From: Nitrospirillum viridazoti CBAmc
GTDB lineage: Bacteria; Pseudomonadota; Alphaproteobacteria; Azospirillales; Azospirillaceae
NCBI RefSeq assembly: GCF_000730165.1
Contig: NZ_CP022111.1
Coordinates: forward strand, 1,426,001-1,490,000
Direction: 5' to 3'
DNA length: 64,000 bases
The notes under the pieces: model-generated
Told to the model about the DNA's origin: nothing
What the model saw: the letters and a program-made list of their open reading frames with translations, nothing else
Database searches by the model: none
Shown: piece after piece, positions 55,714-63,950 of the stretch
Position numbering within the stretch: position 1 is the stretch's first letter
Layout: the number at the start of each line of letters is the position of its first letter
Position numbers and translations under genes: made by a program

Positions 55714-56076
55714 ATGAACCCGTACGTCCCCCTCGTCGCCCAGTCGATCCACCAGCCGGCGGCGGACGGCCCCGCCGCCGGCTCTTCCGCCTTCGACCCC
55801 ACACGCCTGGACCGCCTGCTGCGCGAGGGCAAGCGGCTGAACGCGGCCGTGCGCTCCGCCCTCACGCCCGGTGTGCGGGTGGGCGGCCATATCCGCCGCG
55901 CCGCCCAGCTGGCCCTGATCGACGACCTGATCCGCTACCAGGAACGGCTGGAGCGGGCCCTGGCCGAGCTGCGACCCCTGATCGAGGTGCAGCAGCAGCG
56001 GGCTCGGGCCCTGACGCTCTATTCGCGCGCGCTCAACAACGCCTACCTGCCCTCCTACCGCCGGGGTACGCGATGA
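55714..56076 (+). CDS. Unrecognised small protein between flgE and flgK (first)
   Basis: A 120-residue soluble protein, mostly helical: RLDRLLREGKRLNAAVRSAL, then LALIDDLIRYQERLERALAELRPLIEVQQQRARAL, which should form a coiled coil. AAGGGGAAGG precedes the ATG, 12 nt after flgE; its stop overlaps the next gene's ATG. I recognise no family. Position and helical character suggest a flagellar export chaperone or accessory (FlgN-like position), but there is no motif to prove it. Confidence 0.7.
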   Translation: MNPYVPLVAQSIHQPAADGPAAGSSAFDPTRLDRLLREGKRLNAAVRSALTPGVRVGGHIRRAAQLALIDDLIRYQERLERALAELRPLIEVQQQRARALTLYSRALNNAYLPSYRRGTR

Positions 56077-56600
56077 CCAGCTTCCTTTCCCGCCTGTTCG
56101 CCACGCCGGCGCCCGAGCCCGTCATCACCGTCGCGGAACCGGTGCCGCAGATGGCCCCCGCCCTGCCCGCCCCGCCGCCCGGCGGCACGCAATTCCCCGT
56201 GGCGCTGGTGGAGGCCTTCTCCGCTTTCCAGGCCGCCGCCAGCCAGCCGGAGGCCAGCCTGGAGCGGCGGCGCGCCATGTACACCGCGCTGAAGCACCTG
56301 CGCGAGGCGGAGGCCGTGGCCCGCGTGACCCTGTCCCAGGTGGCGGCCCAGAAGGGCGGCCAGGGCCGCGCCGCCACCGGCCGCCACTGGGCGCCGCAGC
56401 TGCAGGGCCTGATGGCGGAAATGGCGGCGCTGCAGGCCGGCATGGCGGCGGAGCTGAAGGGCCGCCGCTCGCGCCTGCAGGGCCTGCTGCACGTGACGCG
56501 CGAACGGACGCAGGACGTGCGCGGCTATTACCCGGGGCGCGGCCGACAGGTGCGCGTGGACGCCTACCAGGCGCGCCACTGCGTGCAGTTCACCGCCTGA
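56073..56600 (+). CDS. Unrecognised protein between flgE and flgK (second), helical
   Basis: A 175-residue protein. A Pro/Ala-rich N-terminal stretch (about 10-45) is followed by a long helical region with heptad-like spacing (VALVEAFSAFQAAASQPEAS, RRRAMYTALKHLREAEAVAR, APQLQGLMAEMAALQAGMAAELKGRRSRLQGLL; each read as a separate helix). It overlaps the previous gene by ATGA and lies 14 nt before flgK, so it is translationally coupled within the flagellar operon. It could be a FlgN-type chaperone for the hook-associated proteins FlgK/FlgL, which are encoded next; inference only. Confidence 0.7.
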   Translation: MTSFLSRLFATPAPEPVITVAEPVPQMAPALPAPPPGGTQFPVALVEAFSAFQAAASQPEASLERRRAMYTALKHLREAEAVARVTLSQVAAQKGGQGRAATGRHWAPQLQGLMAEMAALQAGMAAELKGRRSRLQGLLHVTRERTQDVRGYYPGRGRQVRVDAYQARHCVQFTA

Positions 56601-56614
56601 AAGGACGCCATCCC

Positions 56615-58351
56615 ATGTCGCTCCGCACCGCTGGATCCATCGCCCAATCCGCCCTGACCGCGACGCAGACGGCCATCACCGTCACCAGTGCCAACACCGC
56701 CAATGTCAGCACCGACGGCTATACCAAGAAGACGGCCAACCAGACCGCCGTCACCGTCAACGGCCAGGCGTCCGGCGTCAGCGTCAGCAGCGTCACGCGG
56801 GATGTGGACCAGTACCTGCTGCGCCAGGTGGTGTCCTCCACCTCGGCCAACAGCCAGGCCAGCACGCTCAGCAGCTATATGGCCAGTGTGGACAGCGCCT
56901 ACGGCACCGTGTCGGGCAGCACCTCCATCGCCGACGTTATCGACAGCGTGACCAGCGATCTGTCCACGCTGGCGTCCGGCAACGGCACCGACACGGACAA
57001 GGCGTCCACCGTGACCGCGCTGGAAACCATGGCCAGCACCATTTCCGAGGCGTCCAGCACGGTACAGGGCCTGCGCGCCGAGGCGGACGGCGACATCGCC
57101 AGCGACGTGGATTCGGCCAACACCGCCATCACCACCATCGCCAGCCTGAACAAGCAGATCGTCGCCGCCAAGGCCGCCGGCCAGTCCACCGCCGATTTGG
57201 AGGATGAGCGCGACACCCAGCTGAAGACCTTGTCCAGCTACCTCGGCGTCAGCTATTCGGTGGATGACACCGGCGCCATGCAGGTGTCGACATCCTCCGG
57301 CCAGGTGCTGGTGGGCAGCACCGCCCACGCCTTGAGCTACACCGCGGCCGCCAGCGTCGACGCCGGCACGACCTATCCCACGGGCTTCAGCGCGCTGAGC
57401 GTGGACGGCACCGACATCACCGGCAGCGTCAAGTCCGGCGCCATCGGCGCCCTGATCACCCTGCGCGACGACACGCTGGTGGACCAGCAAACCCGCCTGG
57501 ACAACCTGGCCAGCACCCTCATCAGCACGGTCAACACCGTGTCCAACCAGGGCACCAGCTATCCGGCCGCGACCTCGCTGACCGGCACGGCGACGGTGAG
57601 CGCCAGCGACAGCCTGTCAGGCACCGGCACGCTGCGCCTGGTGGCGGTGGACAGCGGCGACGACGCGGCCGCCGTGCTGGACGTCGACCTCAGCGGCGTG
57701 TCCACGGTGCAGGACCTGCTGGACACCATCAACGCCAGCGGCAACTTCACCGCCAGCATCACCAGCGACGGCCACCTGACCATCGCCGCCGCCGACAGCA
57801 GCGACGGCATCGCCGTGAACGAGATGGACAGCAGCGTCGGCACCGGCAAGGAGGGCGCCTCGCTTTATTTCGGGCTGAACGACGTGCTGACCGGCACCGG
57901 CGCCAGCGACATCGCCGTGAACAGCAGCCTGGCCGCCGACAGCTCGCTGCTGCCCACCGGCACCCTGTCGGACAGCAGCAGCCTGGCGGTGGGCGACAGC
58001 GCCATCACCTCGGGCGACGTCAGTACCGTCACGGCGCTGGAGGATGCCTTCACCGGCACGCAGAGCTTCAGCAGCGCCGGTGGGCTGGCCAAGGCCACCA
58101 CCACCTTGTCGGGTTACGCCTCCACCATCATCAGCAGTGCGGCCACCGCCGCGTCCACGGCCAGCACCAAGGCCGACACCGCCAGTTCCACCCTGGACGA
58201 CGCCACCACGGCGCTGAGTTCCCAGTCTGGGGTCAGCCTGGATGAGGAGACGGCCATGGTCTCGACCCTGGAGCAGGCCTACCAGGCGGCCGCCAAGATC
58301 ATGTCGACGCTGCAGGAAATGTTCACCGCCACCATCGAGATGGTCAACTGA
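56615..58351 (+). CDS. flgK: Flagellar hook-associated protein 1 (FlgK)
   Basis: A 578-residue hook-filament junction protein. The N-terminus (RTAGSIAQSALTATQTAITV, SANTANVSTDGYTKK) and the C-terminal helix ending MSTLQEMFTATIEMVN are the D0 parts that polymerise. SVTRDVDQYLLRQVV and LEDERDTQLKTLSSYLGV are FlgK features. Exceptionally rich in Ser, Thr, Ala, Gly and Asp. AAAGGA lies before the ATG. flgL follows after 11 nt. Confidence 0.94.
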   Translation: MSLRTAGSIAQSALTATQTAITVTSANTANVSTDGYTKKTANQTAVTVNGQASGVSVSSVTRDVDQYLLRQVVSSTSANSQASTLSSYMASVDSAYGTVSGSTSIADVIDSVTSDLSTLASGNGTDTDKASTVTALETMASTISEASSTVQGLRAEADGDIASDVDSANTAITTIASLNKQIVAAKAAGQSTADLEDERDTQLKTLSSYLGVSYSVDDTGAMQVSTSSGQVLVGSTAHALSYTAAASVDAGTTYPTGFSALSVDGTDITGSVKSGAIGALITLRDDTLVDQQTRLDNLASTLISTVNTVSNQGTSYPAATSLTGTATVSASDSLSGTGTLRLVAVDSGDDAAAVLDVDLSGVSTVQDLLDTINASGNFTASITSDGHLTIAAADSSDGIAVNEMDSSVGTGKEGASLYFGLNDVLTGTGASDIAVNSSLAADSSLLPTGTLSDSSSLAVGDSAITSGDVSTVTALEDAFTGTQSFSSAGGLAKATTTLSGYASTIISSAATAASTASTKADTASSTLDDATTALSSQSGVSLDEETAMVSTLEQAYQAAAKIMSTLQEMFTATIEMVN

Positions 58352-58362
58352 GGGGCCCACCG

Positions 58363-59277
58363 ATGAACCGGATATCGACCGCCGGCGCGCACAACGCCCT
58401 GGTCCAGTACATGCTGAAGAACGAATCCGCGCTGAACAGCGCGGAGGTGCAGGAATCGACCAGCGCCAAGTCCACCACCTATGCCGGCCTGTCCACCGCC
58501 GGGGGCAACGTCAAGCTGCTGGTCAACCTGGAAAGCGAGGTCAGCTATTCCAGCACCCTGATCACCAACGCCGACAACGCCGTCACCAAGATCGACGCCA
58601 TCGCGTCCGACATCACCAGCATCTCCAGCATCGCCACCAGCCTGAAGACCGCGATCAGCGAGGCCATGTCCACCGACCAGACCAGCCGCTCGACCTATCA
58701 GGAGGAGGCGTCGGGCTGGCTGACCGACGTGGCGTCCATCCTGAACGACACCTATGGCGGCCAATACCTGTTCGGCGGCAGCGACACCAACCACGCCCCG
58801 GTGTCGGTGGACAGTTCCACCTACCCCGCCCAGACATCGTCCAGCGGCGCCGACACCAGCTATTACAGCGGCAACGACACCCTGGCGACCGTGCGCCTGT
58901 CGTCCACGCAAAGCGTCAGCTATGGCGTCACCGCCGGCGACCCGTCCATCGAGAAGCTGATGCGGGCCATGAGCATGATCAGCAACACCAACCCGCTGGA
59001 CGACACCACGCTCACCACCGCCCTGGACCTGGTGAACGATGCGTCCGACGGCTTGAGCGACATCAGCCAAACATTGTCCGACACATCGTCCAGAATACAG
59101 AAGGCATCCAGCCATCTATCCGATATAAATTCCTTCGCCACCACACAAAGTAGCGACTTGAAAAGTGTCGATCTGGCGGAAGTGTCAACAACGGTGACGA
59201 CACTACAGACGTCATTAGAGGCGACGATGCAGGCTATTGCCGCCTCACAGAAAATGAGTCTCGCGAACTACCTGTGA
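58363..59277 (+). CDS. flgL: Flagellar hook-associated protein 3 (FlgL)
   Basis: A 304-residue second junction protein, flagellin-like. N-terminal NRISTAGAHNALVQYMLKNE and C-terminal EVSTTVTTLQTSLEATMQAI form the coiled-coil D0/D1. The central segment GQYLFGGSDTNHAPV is the FlgL/FlaN signature. The last ~200 nt (from about 59080) are noticeably less GC-rich in codon choice than the rest of the gene. It ends the flgE-to-flgL transcription unit; the flagellin gene has its own promoter. Confidence 0.93.
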   Translation: MNRISTAGAHNALVQYMLKNESALNSAEVQESTSAKSTTYAGLSTAGGNVKLLVNLESEVSYSSTLITNADNAVTKIDAIASDITSISSIATSLKTAISEAMSTDQTSRSTYQEEASGWLTDVASILNDTYGGQYLFGGSDTNHAPVSVDSSTYPAQTSSSGADTSYYSGNDTLATVRLSSTQSVSYGVTAGDPSIEKLMRAMSMISNTNPLDDTTLTTALDLVNDASDGLSDISQTLSDTSSRIQKASSHLSDINSFATTQSSDLKSVDLAEVSTTVTTLQTSLEATMQAIAASQKMSLANYL

Positions 59278-59285
59278 CGACTCAA

Positions 59286-59346
59286 AACTTTTCGCAAAAT
59301 AGCGAAAAAAAGTGCGCCCGCTTTCATCTGACCTGCCGTTGAACCG
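59286..59346 (+). promoter_or_regulatory. Promoter-like element upstream of the flagellin gene, shared with flgD
   Basis: AACTTTT (59286-59292), AAAAAAAGTGCGCCCGCTT (59305-59323), 14 nt, GTTGAACCG (59338-59346). Block identity and core spacing match the flgD copy exactly (33 nt between block starts). It ends 75 nt before the chosen flagellin start; a further CGGCCCG 7-mer occupies almost the same place downstream in both. Confidence 0.6.
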
Positions 59347-59421
59347 TGTGAGGGGGAGTACGGCCCGGCCGCAAAAGGCGACCGCCCCACGAACCTCTCG
59401 CCAACCACATGGAGGTCCATG

Positions 59422-60246
59422 ATGCCTGTCGTCACCACCAACACAGCGGCGAATTCCGCCCTGCGCTACCTGAACACCAATTCCGAGGCGGAATCGTCCT
59501 CGGTTTCCAAGATCGCGTCCGGTTCCCGCATTACCAAGGCGTCGGACGACGCCGCCGGCCTGGCGGTCGGCACCAAGATCCAGTCCGACGTCACCATGCT
59601 GAACCAGGCATCGACCAATGCCTCGAACGGCGAGTCCATCCTGCAGGCGGCGGACGGCGGCATGGCCCGCATCTCCGACATCCTGCAGCGCATGGAATCG
59701 CTGGCCACCGAATCCGTCTCGGGCACCGTGACGGATACGGAGCGCGGCTACATCGACGCCGAATACCAGCAGCTGACGGACGAAGTGGACAGCATCTCCA
59801 CGGGCACCCGCTTCAACAGCCAGAGCCTGCTGGACGGCACCGGCTCCTGGTCCTCGGGCGTCACCTTCCTGGTGGGCACGGCGACCACGGACACGATCAC
59901 CATCACCCTGACCACGGTGGACAGCAGCGCCCTGGGCCTGACCGGCTCCAGCGTCTCGACCTCCGACGGCGCCACCTCGGCCATCACCACCATCAAGTCG
60001 GCGATCAGCGCGCTGTCGACCGCCCGCGCCAAGGTGGGCGCCCAGATCTCCCGCTTCGAATACCAGGGCGAGATGATCTCCACCTCGATCGAGAACCAGG
60101 AGGCGGCCCAGTCCGCCATCATGGACGTCGACGTGGCGTCGGAACAGACCAAGCTGTCCAACGAGGACACCCTGGTCCAGGCCGGCATCAACGCGCTGGC
60201 CAAGGCCAACCAGCTGCCGTCCGAACTGCTGAAGCTGCTGCAGTAA
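59422..60246 (+). CDS. Flagellin
   Basis: A 274-residue filament protein. It has the conserved N-terminal D0/D1 (VTTNTAANSALRYLNTN, SVSKIASGSRITKASDDAAG, LAVGTKIQSDVTMLNQAS), a short variable middle and the C-terminal D1/D0 (ALSTARAKVGAQISRFEYQ, AIMDVDVASEQTKLSNEDTL, ANQLPSELLKLLQ). It is short, without outer D2/D3 domains. Two adjacent ATGs (59419, 59422) exist; GGAGG at 59411-59415 is better spaced for the second. Probable export and polymerisation partners are encoded next to it (fliD, fliS, flgL). Confidence 0.95.
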   Translation: MPVVTTNTAANSALRYLNTNSEAESSSVSKIASGSRITKASDDAAGLAVGTKIQSDVTMLNQASTNASNGESILQAADGGMARISDILQRMESLATESVSGTVTDTERGYIDAEYQQLTDEVDSISTGTRFNSQSLLDGTGSWSSGVTFLVGTATTDTITITLTTVDSSALGLTGSSVSTSDGATSAITTIKSAISALSTARAKVGAQISRFEYQGEMISTSIENQEAAQSAIMDVDVASEQTKLSNEDTLVQAGINALAKANQLPSELLKLLQ

Positions 60247-60254
60247 GGACTGAA

Positions 60255-60289
60255 CGGGGGCGCCCCTCGCCGGGCGTCCCCCGTTTCCC
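60255..60289 (+). terminator. Probable terminator after the flagellin gene
   Basis: GGGGGCGCCC and GGGCGTCCCCC form a stem with one bulged base, followed by a weak GTTT. It may lower read-through from the highly expressed flagellin gene into fliD. Confidence 0.45.
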
Positions 60290-60320
60290 AAGGGGTGATA
60301 GGAAGGCCAGGGGGCAAGTC

Positions 60321-62030
60321 ATGACATCGGTGTCCACCATCGGCAGCAGCACGTCGAGTTCGTCGACGGCCAGCACGTCCTCATCCGCGTCGTCCGTCAC
60401 CGGGCTGGACTATTCGGCCCTGGTGGCCGCGGCGGTGGCCGCCAAGGAAACCCGGGCCGACACCATCGATAGCGAGATCTCGGACAACGAGTCCAAGATC
60501 TCGGCCTATGAGAATTTCCAGACGCTGCTGAACACCCTGGCGACCGCGGCGGAGGCCCTGTCCAACCCGGTTGACAGTTCCAGCACCAACCTGTTTTCCG
60601 AACGCACGGCCTATCTGTCAGGCGGCAGTTCCACCACCTCCGCCGACGACATGCTGGGCGTGTCGGTGGACGACGGCACCGCCACCGGCACCCACACCAT
60701 CGTCATCAAGCAACTGGCAACGGCGGAAAAACTGGGCAGCAGCACCCAGACCAGCCAGACGGGCGCGCTGAACCTGTCCGGCACCTTCACCCTGGGCCTG
60801 GCCGATGGATCCACCGCCACCATCAGCGTGGCCAGCACGGACAGCCTCAAGGACATCGCCGCCGCCATCAACAAGCAGACCAGCAGCACCGACGTCTCCG
60901 CCAGCATCATCCAGGTGTCCGATGGTGCCTATGAGCTGGTGCTGACGGCCAACGACACCGGCAAGGCCATCGAGTTCACCAACGACAGCAGCGGCATCAT
61001 GACCTCGCTGGGCGTCACCAACAGCGACGGCAGCTACGCCGACGAGCTGACGGCGGCGCAGGGATCGGAGATCGAGGTCGACGGCATCGACATCCAGCGC
61101 ACCAGCAACGTCATCAGCGACGTGCTCTCGGGCGTGACGCTGGACCTTTATTCCAGCGACTACGACAGCAGCACGGGCACCGGCTCCACCATCACCATGG
61201 AGCTGACGGCCAATCTCAGCGCCATCAAGAGCGGCATTTCCACCTTCGTCACGGCCTACAACGCCGTGCGCAACTTCATCTCAACCCAACAGGCCACGGC
61301 CACCGACGGCAGCCCGGCCAGTTCCGCCGTGCTGTTCGCCGACAGCCAGGTGCGGTCCATCTCCACCGCGTTGCAGAACGCCCTGAACCTGACCGACGGC
61401 ACCTATTCCATCTCGTCCCTGGGGCTTTCCTTCAACAGCGACAACACCTTGGCCATCGACAGCACCACGCTGGACAGCGCGCTCAGCGACAACCTCGACG
61501 ACCTCGAGACCCTGCTGGGCTTCAACTACTCCACCTCCTCGACCGAGCTGTCGATGCTGCGTTCCCCCGACAGCACCGACAGCCTGAACTTCAACCTGGA
61601 CATCACCATGAACGACGACGGCAGCATCGCGTCGGCCGGCGTCGGGGGCGACACCTCCCTGTTCACCATCAGCGGCTCCCGCATCATCGGCAAGGATGGC
61701 ACGGCATATGCAGGGATGACGCTGGTCTACCTGGGCTCCCAGAGCCAGACGATCAGCGTCAGCACCAGCAGCGGGCTGGCCGACCTGATCTACACCACTT
61801 CAGACAACGCGGGGGACACCGACAGCGGCACCCTACAGAACCAGATCGACACCCTGACGGACTACGACACGGATCTGACCAGCAAGGCCGACGACATCCG
61901 CAGCCAGGCGGAGGCCTACGGCACCCAGCTGGCCACCTACTACGCCCAGTTGGAAGCCCAGGCGCAGACGGCGGCCACACTGCTGAAGACCCTGAAGGCG
62001 TATTCCGACGCAAGCAACAGCAGCAGTTGA
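60321..62030 (+). CDS. fliD: Flagellar filament-capping protein FliD
   Basis: A 569-residue cap protein on which flagellin assembles. After a Ser/Thr-rich start, the FliD N-terminal domain is visible (VTGLDYSALVAAAVAAKETR, ISDNESKISAYENFQTLLNT), as is the C-terminal domain (FVTAYNAVRNFISTQQ, LGLSFNSDNTLAIDSTTLDS and a helical end with ADDIRSQAEAYGTQLATYYA). The frame continues upstream through the flagellin gene in another reading frame, but the ATG at 60321, with AGGGGGCAAG before it, is the credible start. Confidence 0.94.
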   Translation: MTSVSTIGSSTSSSSTASTSSSASSVTGLDYSALVAAAVAAKETRADTIDSEISDNESKISAYENFQTLLNTLATAAEALSNPVDSSSTNLFSERTAYLSGGSSTTSADDMLGVSVDDGTATGTHTIVIKQLATAEKLGSSTQTSQTGALNLSGTFTLGLADGSTATISVASTDSLKDIAAAINKQTSSTDVSASIIQVSDGAYELVLTANDTGKAIEFTNDSSGIMTSLGVTNSDGSYADELTAAQGSEIEVDGIDIQRTSNVISDVLSGVTLDLYSSDYDSSTGTGSTITMELTANLSAIKSGISTFVTAYNAVRNFISTQQATATDGSPASSAVLFADSQVRSISTALQNALNLTDGTYSISSLGLSFNSDNTLAIDSTTLDSALSDNLDDLETLLGFNYSTSSTELSMLRSPDSTDSLNFNLDITMNDDGSIASAGVGGDTSLFTISGSRIIGKDGTAYAGMTLVYLGSQSQTISVSTSSGLADLIYTTSDNAGDTDSGTLQNQIDTLTDYDTDLTSKADDIRSQAEAYGTQLATYYAQLEAQAQTAATLLKTLKAYSDASNSSS

Positions 62031-62111
62031 CGCGCCGGCGGTCCCGCCGGCGCCGGCCGGAGGGAATCCCAGCACCCCACCCTTCCCCTCCAGAGAGTGA
62101 AAAGAGCGGCC

Positions 62112-62492
62112 ATGAACCACACCGCGTTCCAGCGCGCCTCCAGCGCCTACGGATCGGCCAAGCAGACCCTGCCCCCCCACAAGCTGGTAGAGGCGCTGCA
62201 GGACCGTGCGCTGCAGCTGTGCACCTCCGCCGAGCGCCACGCCACCGCCGGCCAGTTCGACCGCTTCCATGCCGACATCGTGCATGCGATCCGCATCTAC
62301 ACCGGCCTGCAGGTGGTCATGACCAACCAGGTGGGCGGCCCCAGCGGCAAGGCGCTGAGCCAGCTCTATGGCGCCTTCATCCTGGCGCTGGGCCGGGCGG
62401 CCGGCGGCCGCGACGTGCCCGGCCGCGTGCGCCGCATCCAGGAACGCTTGGCGCTGCACCGGCGGCTGTGGGCGAAGCCGCCCAAGAATTGA
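62112..62492 (+). CDS. fliS: Flagellar export chaperone FliS
   Basis: A 126-residue helical chaperone that binds flagellin in the cytoplasm and prevents early polymerisation. It shows the FliS features: SSAYGSAKQTLPPHKLVEAL, FDRFHADIVHAIRIYTGLQ, and LSQLYGAFILALGRAAGG. It is basic, with a somewhat divergent N-terminus. The ATG at 62112 has AAGAG ~6 nt upstream; an in-frame GTG lies at 62097. It closes the filament gene set. Confidence 0.85.
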   Translation: MNHTAFQRASSAYGSAKQTLPPHKLVEALQDRALQLCTSAERHATAGQFDRFHADIVHAIRIYTGLQVVMTNQVGGPSGKALSQLYGAFILALGRAAGGRDVPGRVRRIQERLALHRRLWAKPPKN

Positions 62493-62712
62493 GGAATATG
62501 CGGCCAGGGTATGCCGTTTTGGGGAACAACCGACGGGCTTCCGCCCCGTTTAACGTACACCATCCGAAGGTCCGCGCGGGGGCGGGGGGCAATCGGACGG
62601 GGCCTGGAGGGCAGCGGGGACCGCCTTCGGGCAGAGCGTGTTGAGCAATGGAAACCCAGGGACGGCGGCAGCGGCCCCCGGGCGGGCCAAAAAGACGGGC
62701 CAAAAAGAAGAG

Positions 62713-63420
62713 ATGGCGGTGACGATGACAAGCTCCTCTTACTCACGCGGCGGCCCCGCCGGCGCGGTCCTGAACCCCGGGGCCTTGGACGCACGGGGCC
62801 GGGACGCGGGCGCCCTGACCGTGCTGACGCCCATCCTGGACGGCGGCGATCTGGGCAACGCCACGGACGAGACGCTGATGGCCCTGTTGAAGACGGGGAA
62901 CGTCGACGCCTACCGCCTGCTGATCCGCCGATACTTCCGCCGCCTGTACGCCGTGGCCCGCCGCATCCTGCCCAACGACAGCGACGCCGAGGACGTGGTG
63001 CAGGACGCCTTCCTGCAGGTGTGGAACCATCGCGAGACCTGGCAGCCCATCAGCGCCAAGTTCACCACCTGGATCCATCGCATCGTCATCAACCGCTGTA
63101 TCGACTACCGGCGGCGACCAGCGGAAAACACGCTGGAACTGACCGAAGACATCATGGACGACAGTCAAAGTTTTGATGAAATCGTCCTTGAAAAGGAATT
63201 GGCCACAGTTTTGCACACAGCACGGCAACGACTTCCGGCTAGTCAGCAGGTGGCGCTGGCCCTATATTACGACCAATCGATGTCCGCCGCCGAAGTGGCG
63301 GCGGCCATGAACACCACCGTCGTGGCGGCGGAGGCCCTGCTGAAGCGCGCGCGCCAGCGCCTTCGCACCGCTTTCCGCAAGACCGCCATACGGCCCCGGG
63401 ATGCTTTTGATGACGCCTGA
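62713..63420 (+). CDS. ECF-type RNA polymerase sigma factor
   Basis: A 235-residue sigma-70-family factor with region 2 (AYRLLIRRYFRRLYAVARRI, DAEDVVQDAFLQVWNHRETW, FTTWIHRIVINRCIDYRRRP) and region 4 (LPASQQVALALYYDQSMSAA, VAAAMNTTVVAAEALLKRAR). The first ~50 residues are an atypical Gly/Ala-rich extension. The start is uncertain: ATGs at 62713 and 62725 are both possible, and the frame extends to a TTG at 62638. It overlaps a small downstream gene, as sigma/anti-sigma pairs do. It may control stress or surface genes; a link to flagella is by position only. Confidence 0.88.
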   Translation: MAVTMTSSSYSRGGPAGAVLNPGALDARGRDAGALTVLTPILDGGDLGNATDETLMALLKTGNVDAYRLLIRRYFRRLYAVARRILPNDSDAEDVVQDAFLQVWNHRETWQPISAKFTTWIHRIVINRCIDYRRRPAENTLELTEDIMDDSQSFDEIVLEKELATVLHTARQRLPASQQVALALYYDQSMSAAEVAAAMNTTVVAAEALLKRARQRLRTAFRKTAIRPRDAFDDA

Positions 63421-63820
63421 GGAACTCGACGACCTGCTGTGCCAGTACGGGGCCCAGCTTCGCGCTTGGCCGGTCGAGCACCAGCGGGCCGTCACGGCCT
63501 TGCTGTGGGCCTCCCCCCAGGCCAGAGAGCGGGTGCGCGAGATGCGCCGCCTGGAGGCGATGATCGCCGACGGCGCGCCGGAACTGGAACCGCCGCCGGG
63601 CATGCTGGAGCGGGTGGAGCGGACGCTGATGGGCGCCGCGCTCAAGGACTGGAAGCCGCCCGCCCCGGCATCGGCCCGGGGCGCGTCCGCGTCGGTTTTT
63701 TTTGGGTCTTCCGGGGCGGCACCCGCCCAGCCGGCATCGTCCGCCGCCGCCAACAGCGACACGGATCAGATCCCACCCGCCCGAGGGCGGCGGCAGGTCC
63801 CCGAACCCCATCGCGACTGA
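63410..63820 (+). CDS. Probable anti-sigma or negative regulator of the ECF sigma factor
   Basis: A 136-residue protein. The N-terminal half (EELDDLLCQYGAQLRAWPVE, LWASPQARERVREMRRLEAM) is helical and resembles the cytoplasmic N-terminal part of anti-sigma factors. The C-terminal half is Ala/Pro/Ser-rich with no membrane helix. It starts inside the sigma gene (overlap of 11 nt with the ATG at 63410; 63401 is an alternative start), which fits a co-translated regulator. A run of eight T near 63699-63706 lies in the middle and could cause slippage or be a sequencing ambiguity. Confidence 0.6.
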   Translation: MTPEELDDLLCQYGAQLRAWPVEHQRAVTALLWASPQARERVREMRRLEAMIADGAPELEPPPGMLERVERTLMGAALKDWKPPAPASARGASASVFFGSSGAAPAQPASSAAANSDTDQIPPARGRRQVPEPHRD

Positions 63821-63950
63821 TCCCCGACGCCCCGGGGCGCCCCCGCCCGGCCCTCTCGCCACTGGCCGGTCGGTGGAATGCCCCGTCGCGCCCGGTCGCG
63901 CCCTCGACGGCATCCGGACGGATATGGAACCCCAATTTGGGAGGAGGAAG

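Noticed and set aside
59409-60320. An open frame through the flagellin gene that continues in frame into fliD
   Set aside because: The flagellin frame has all conserved ends. The overlapping frame is Arg/His/Gly-rich, and the true fliD start is the ATG at 60321 with its own ribosome site.
62032-62053. Perfect GCGCCGGCGG / CCGCCGGCGC hairpin after fliD as a terminator
   Set aside because: The loop is only 2 nt and no U-tract follows; such GC palindromes are common in this DNA.
62523-62550. GGAAC followed by CGTT as an EcfG/general-stress promoter before the ECF sigma gene
   Set aside because: The spacer is 19 nt, longer than the 16-17 nt expected, and no second supporting element is present.
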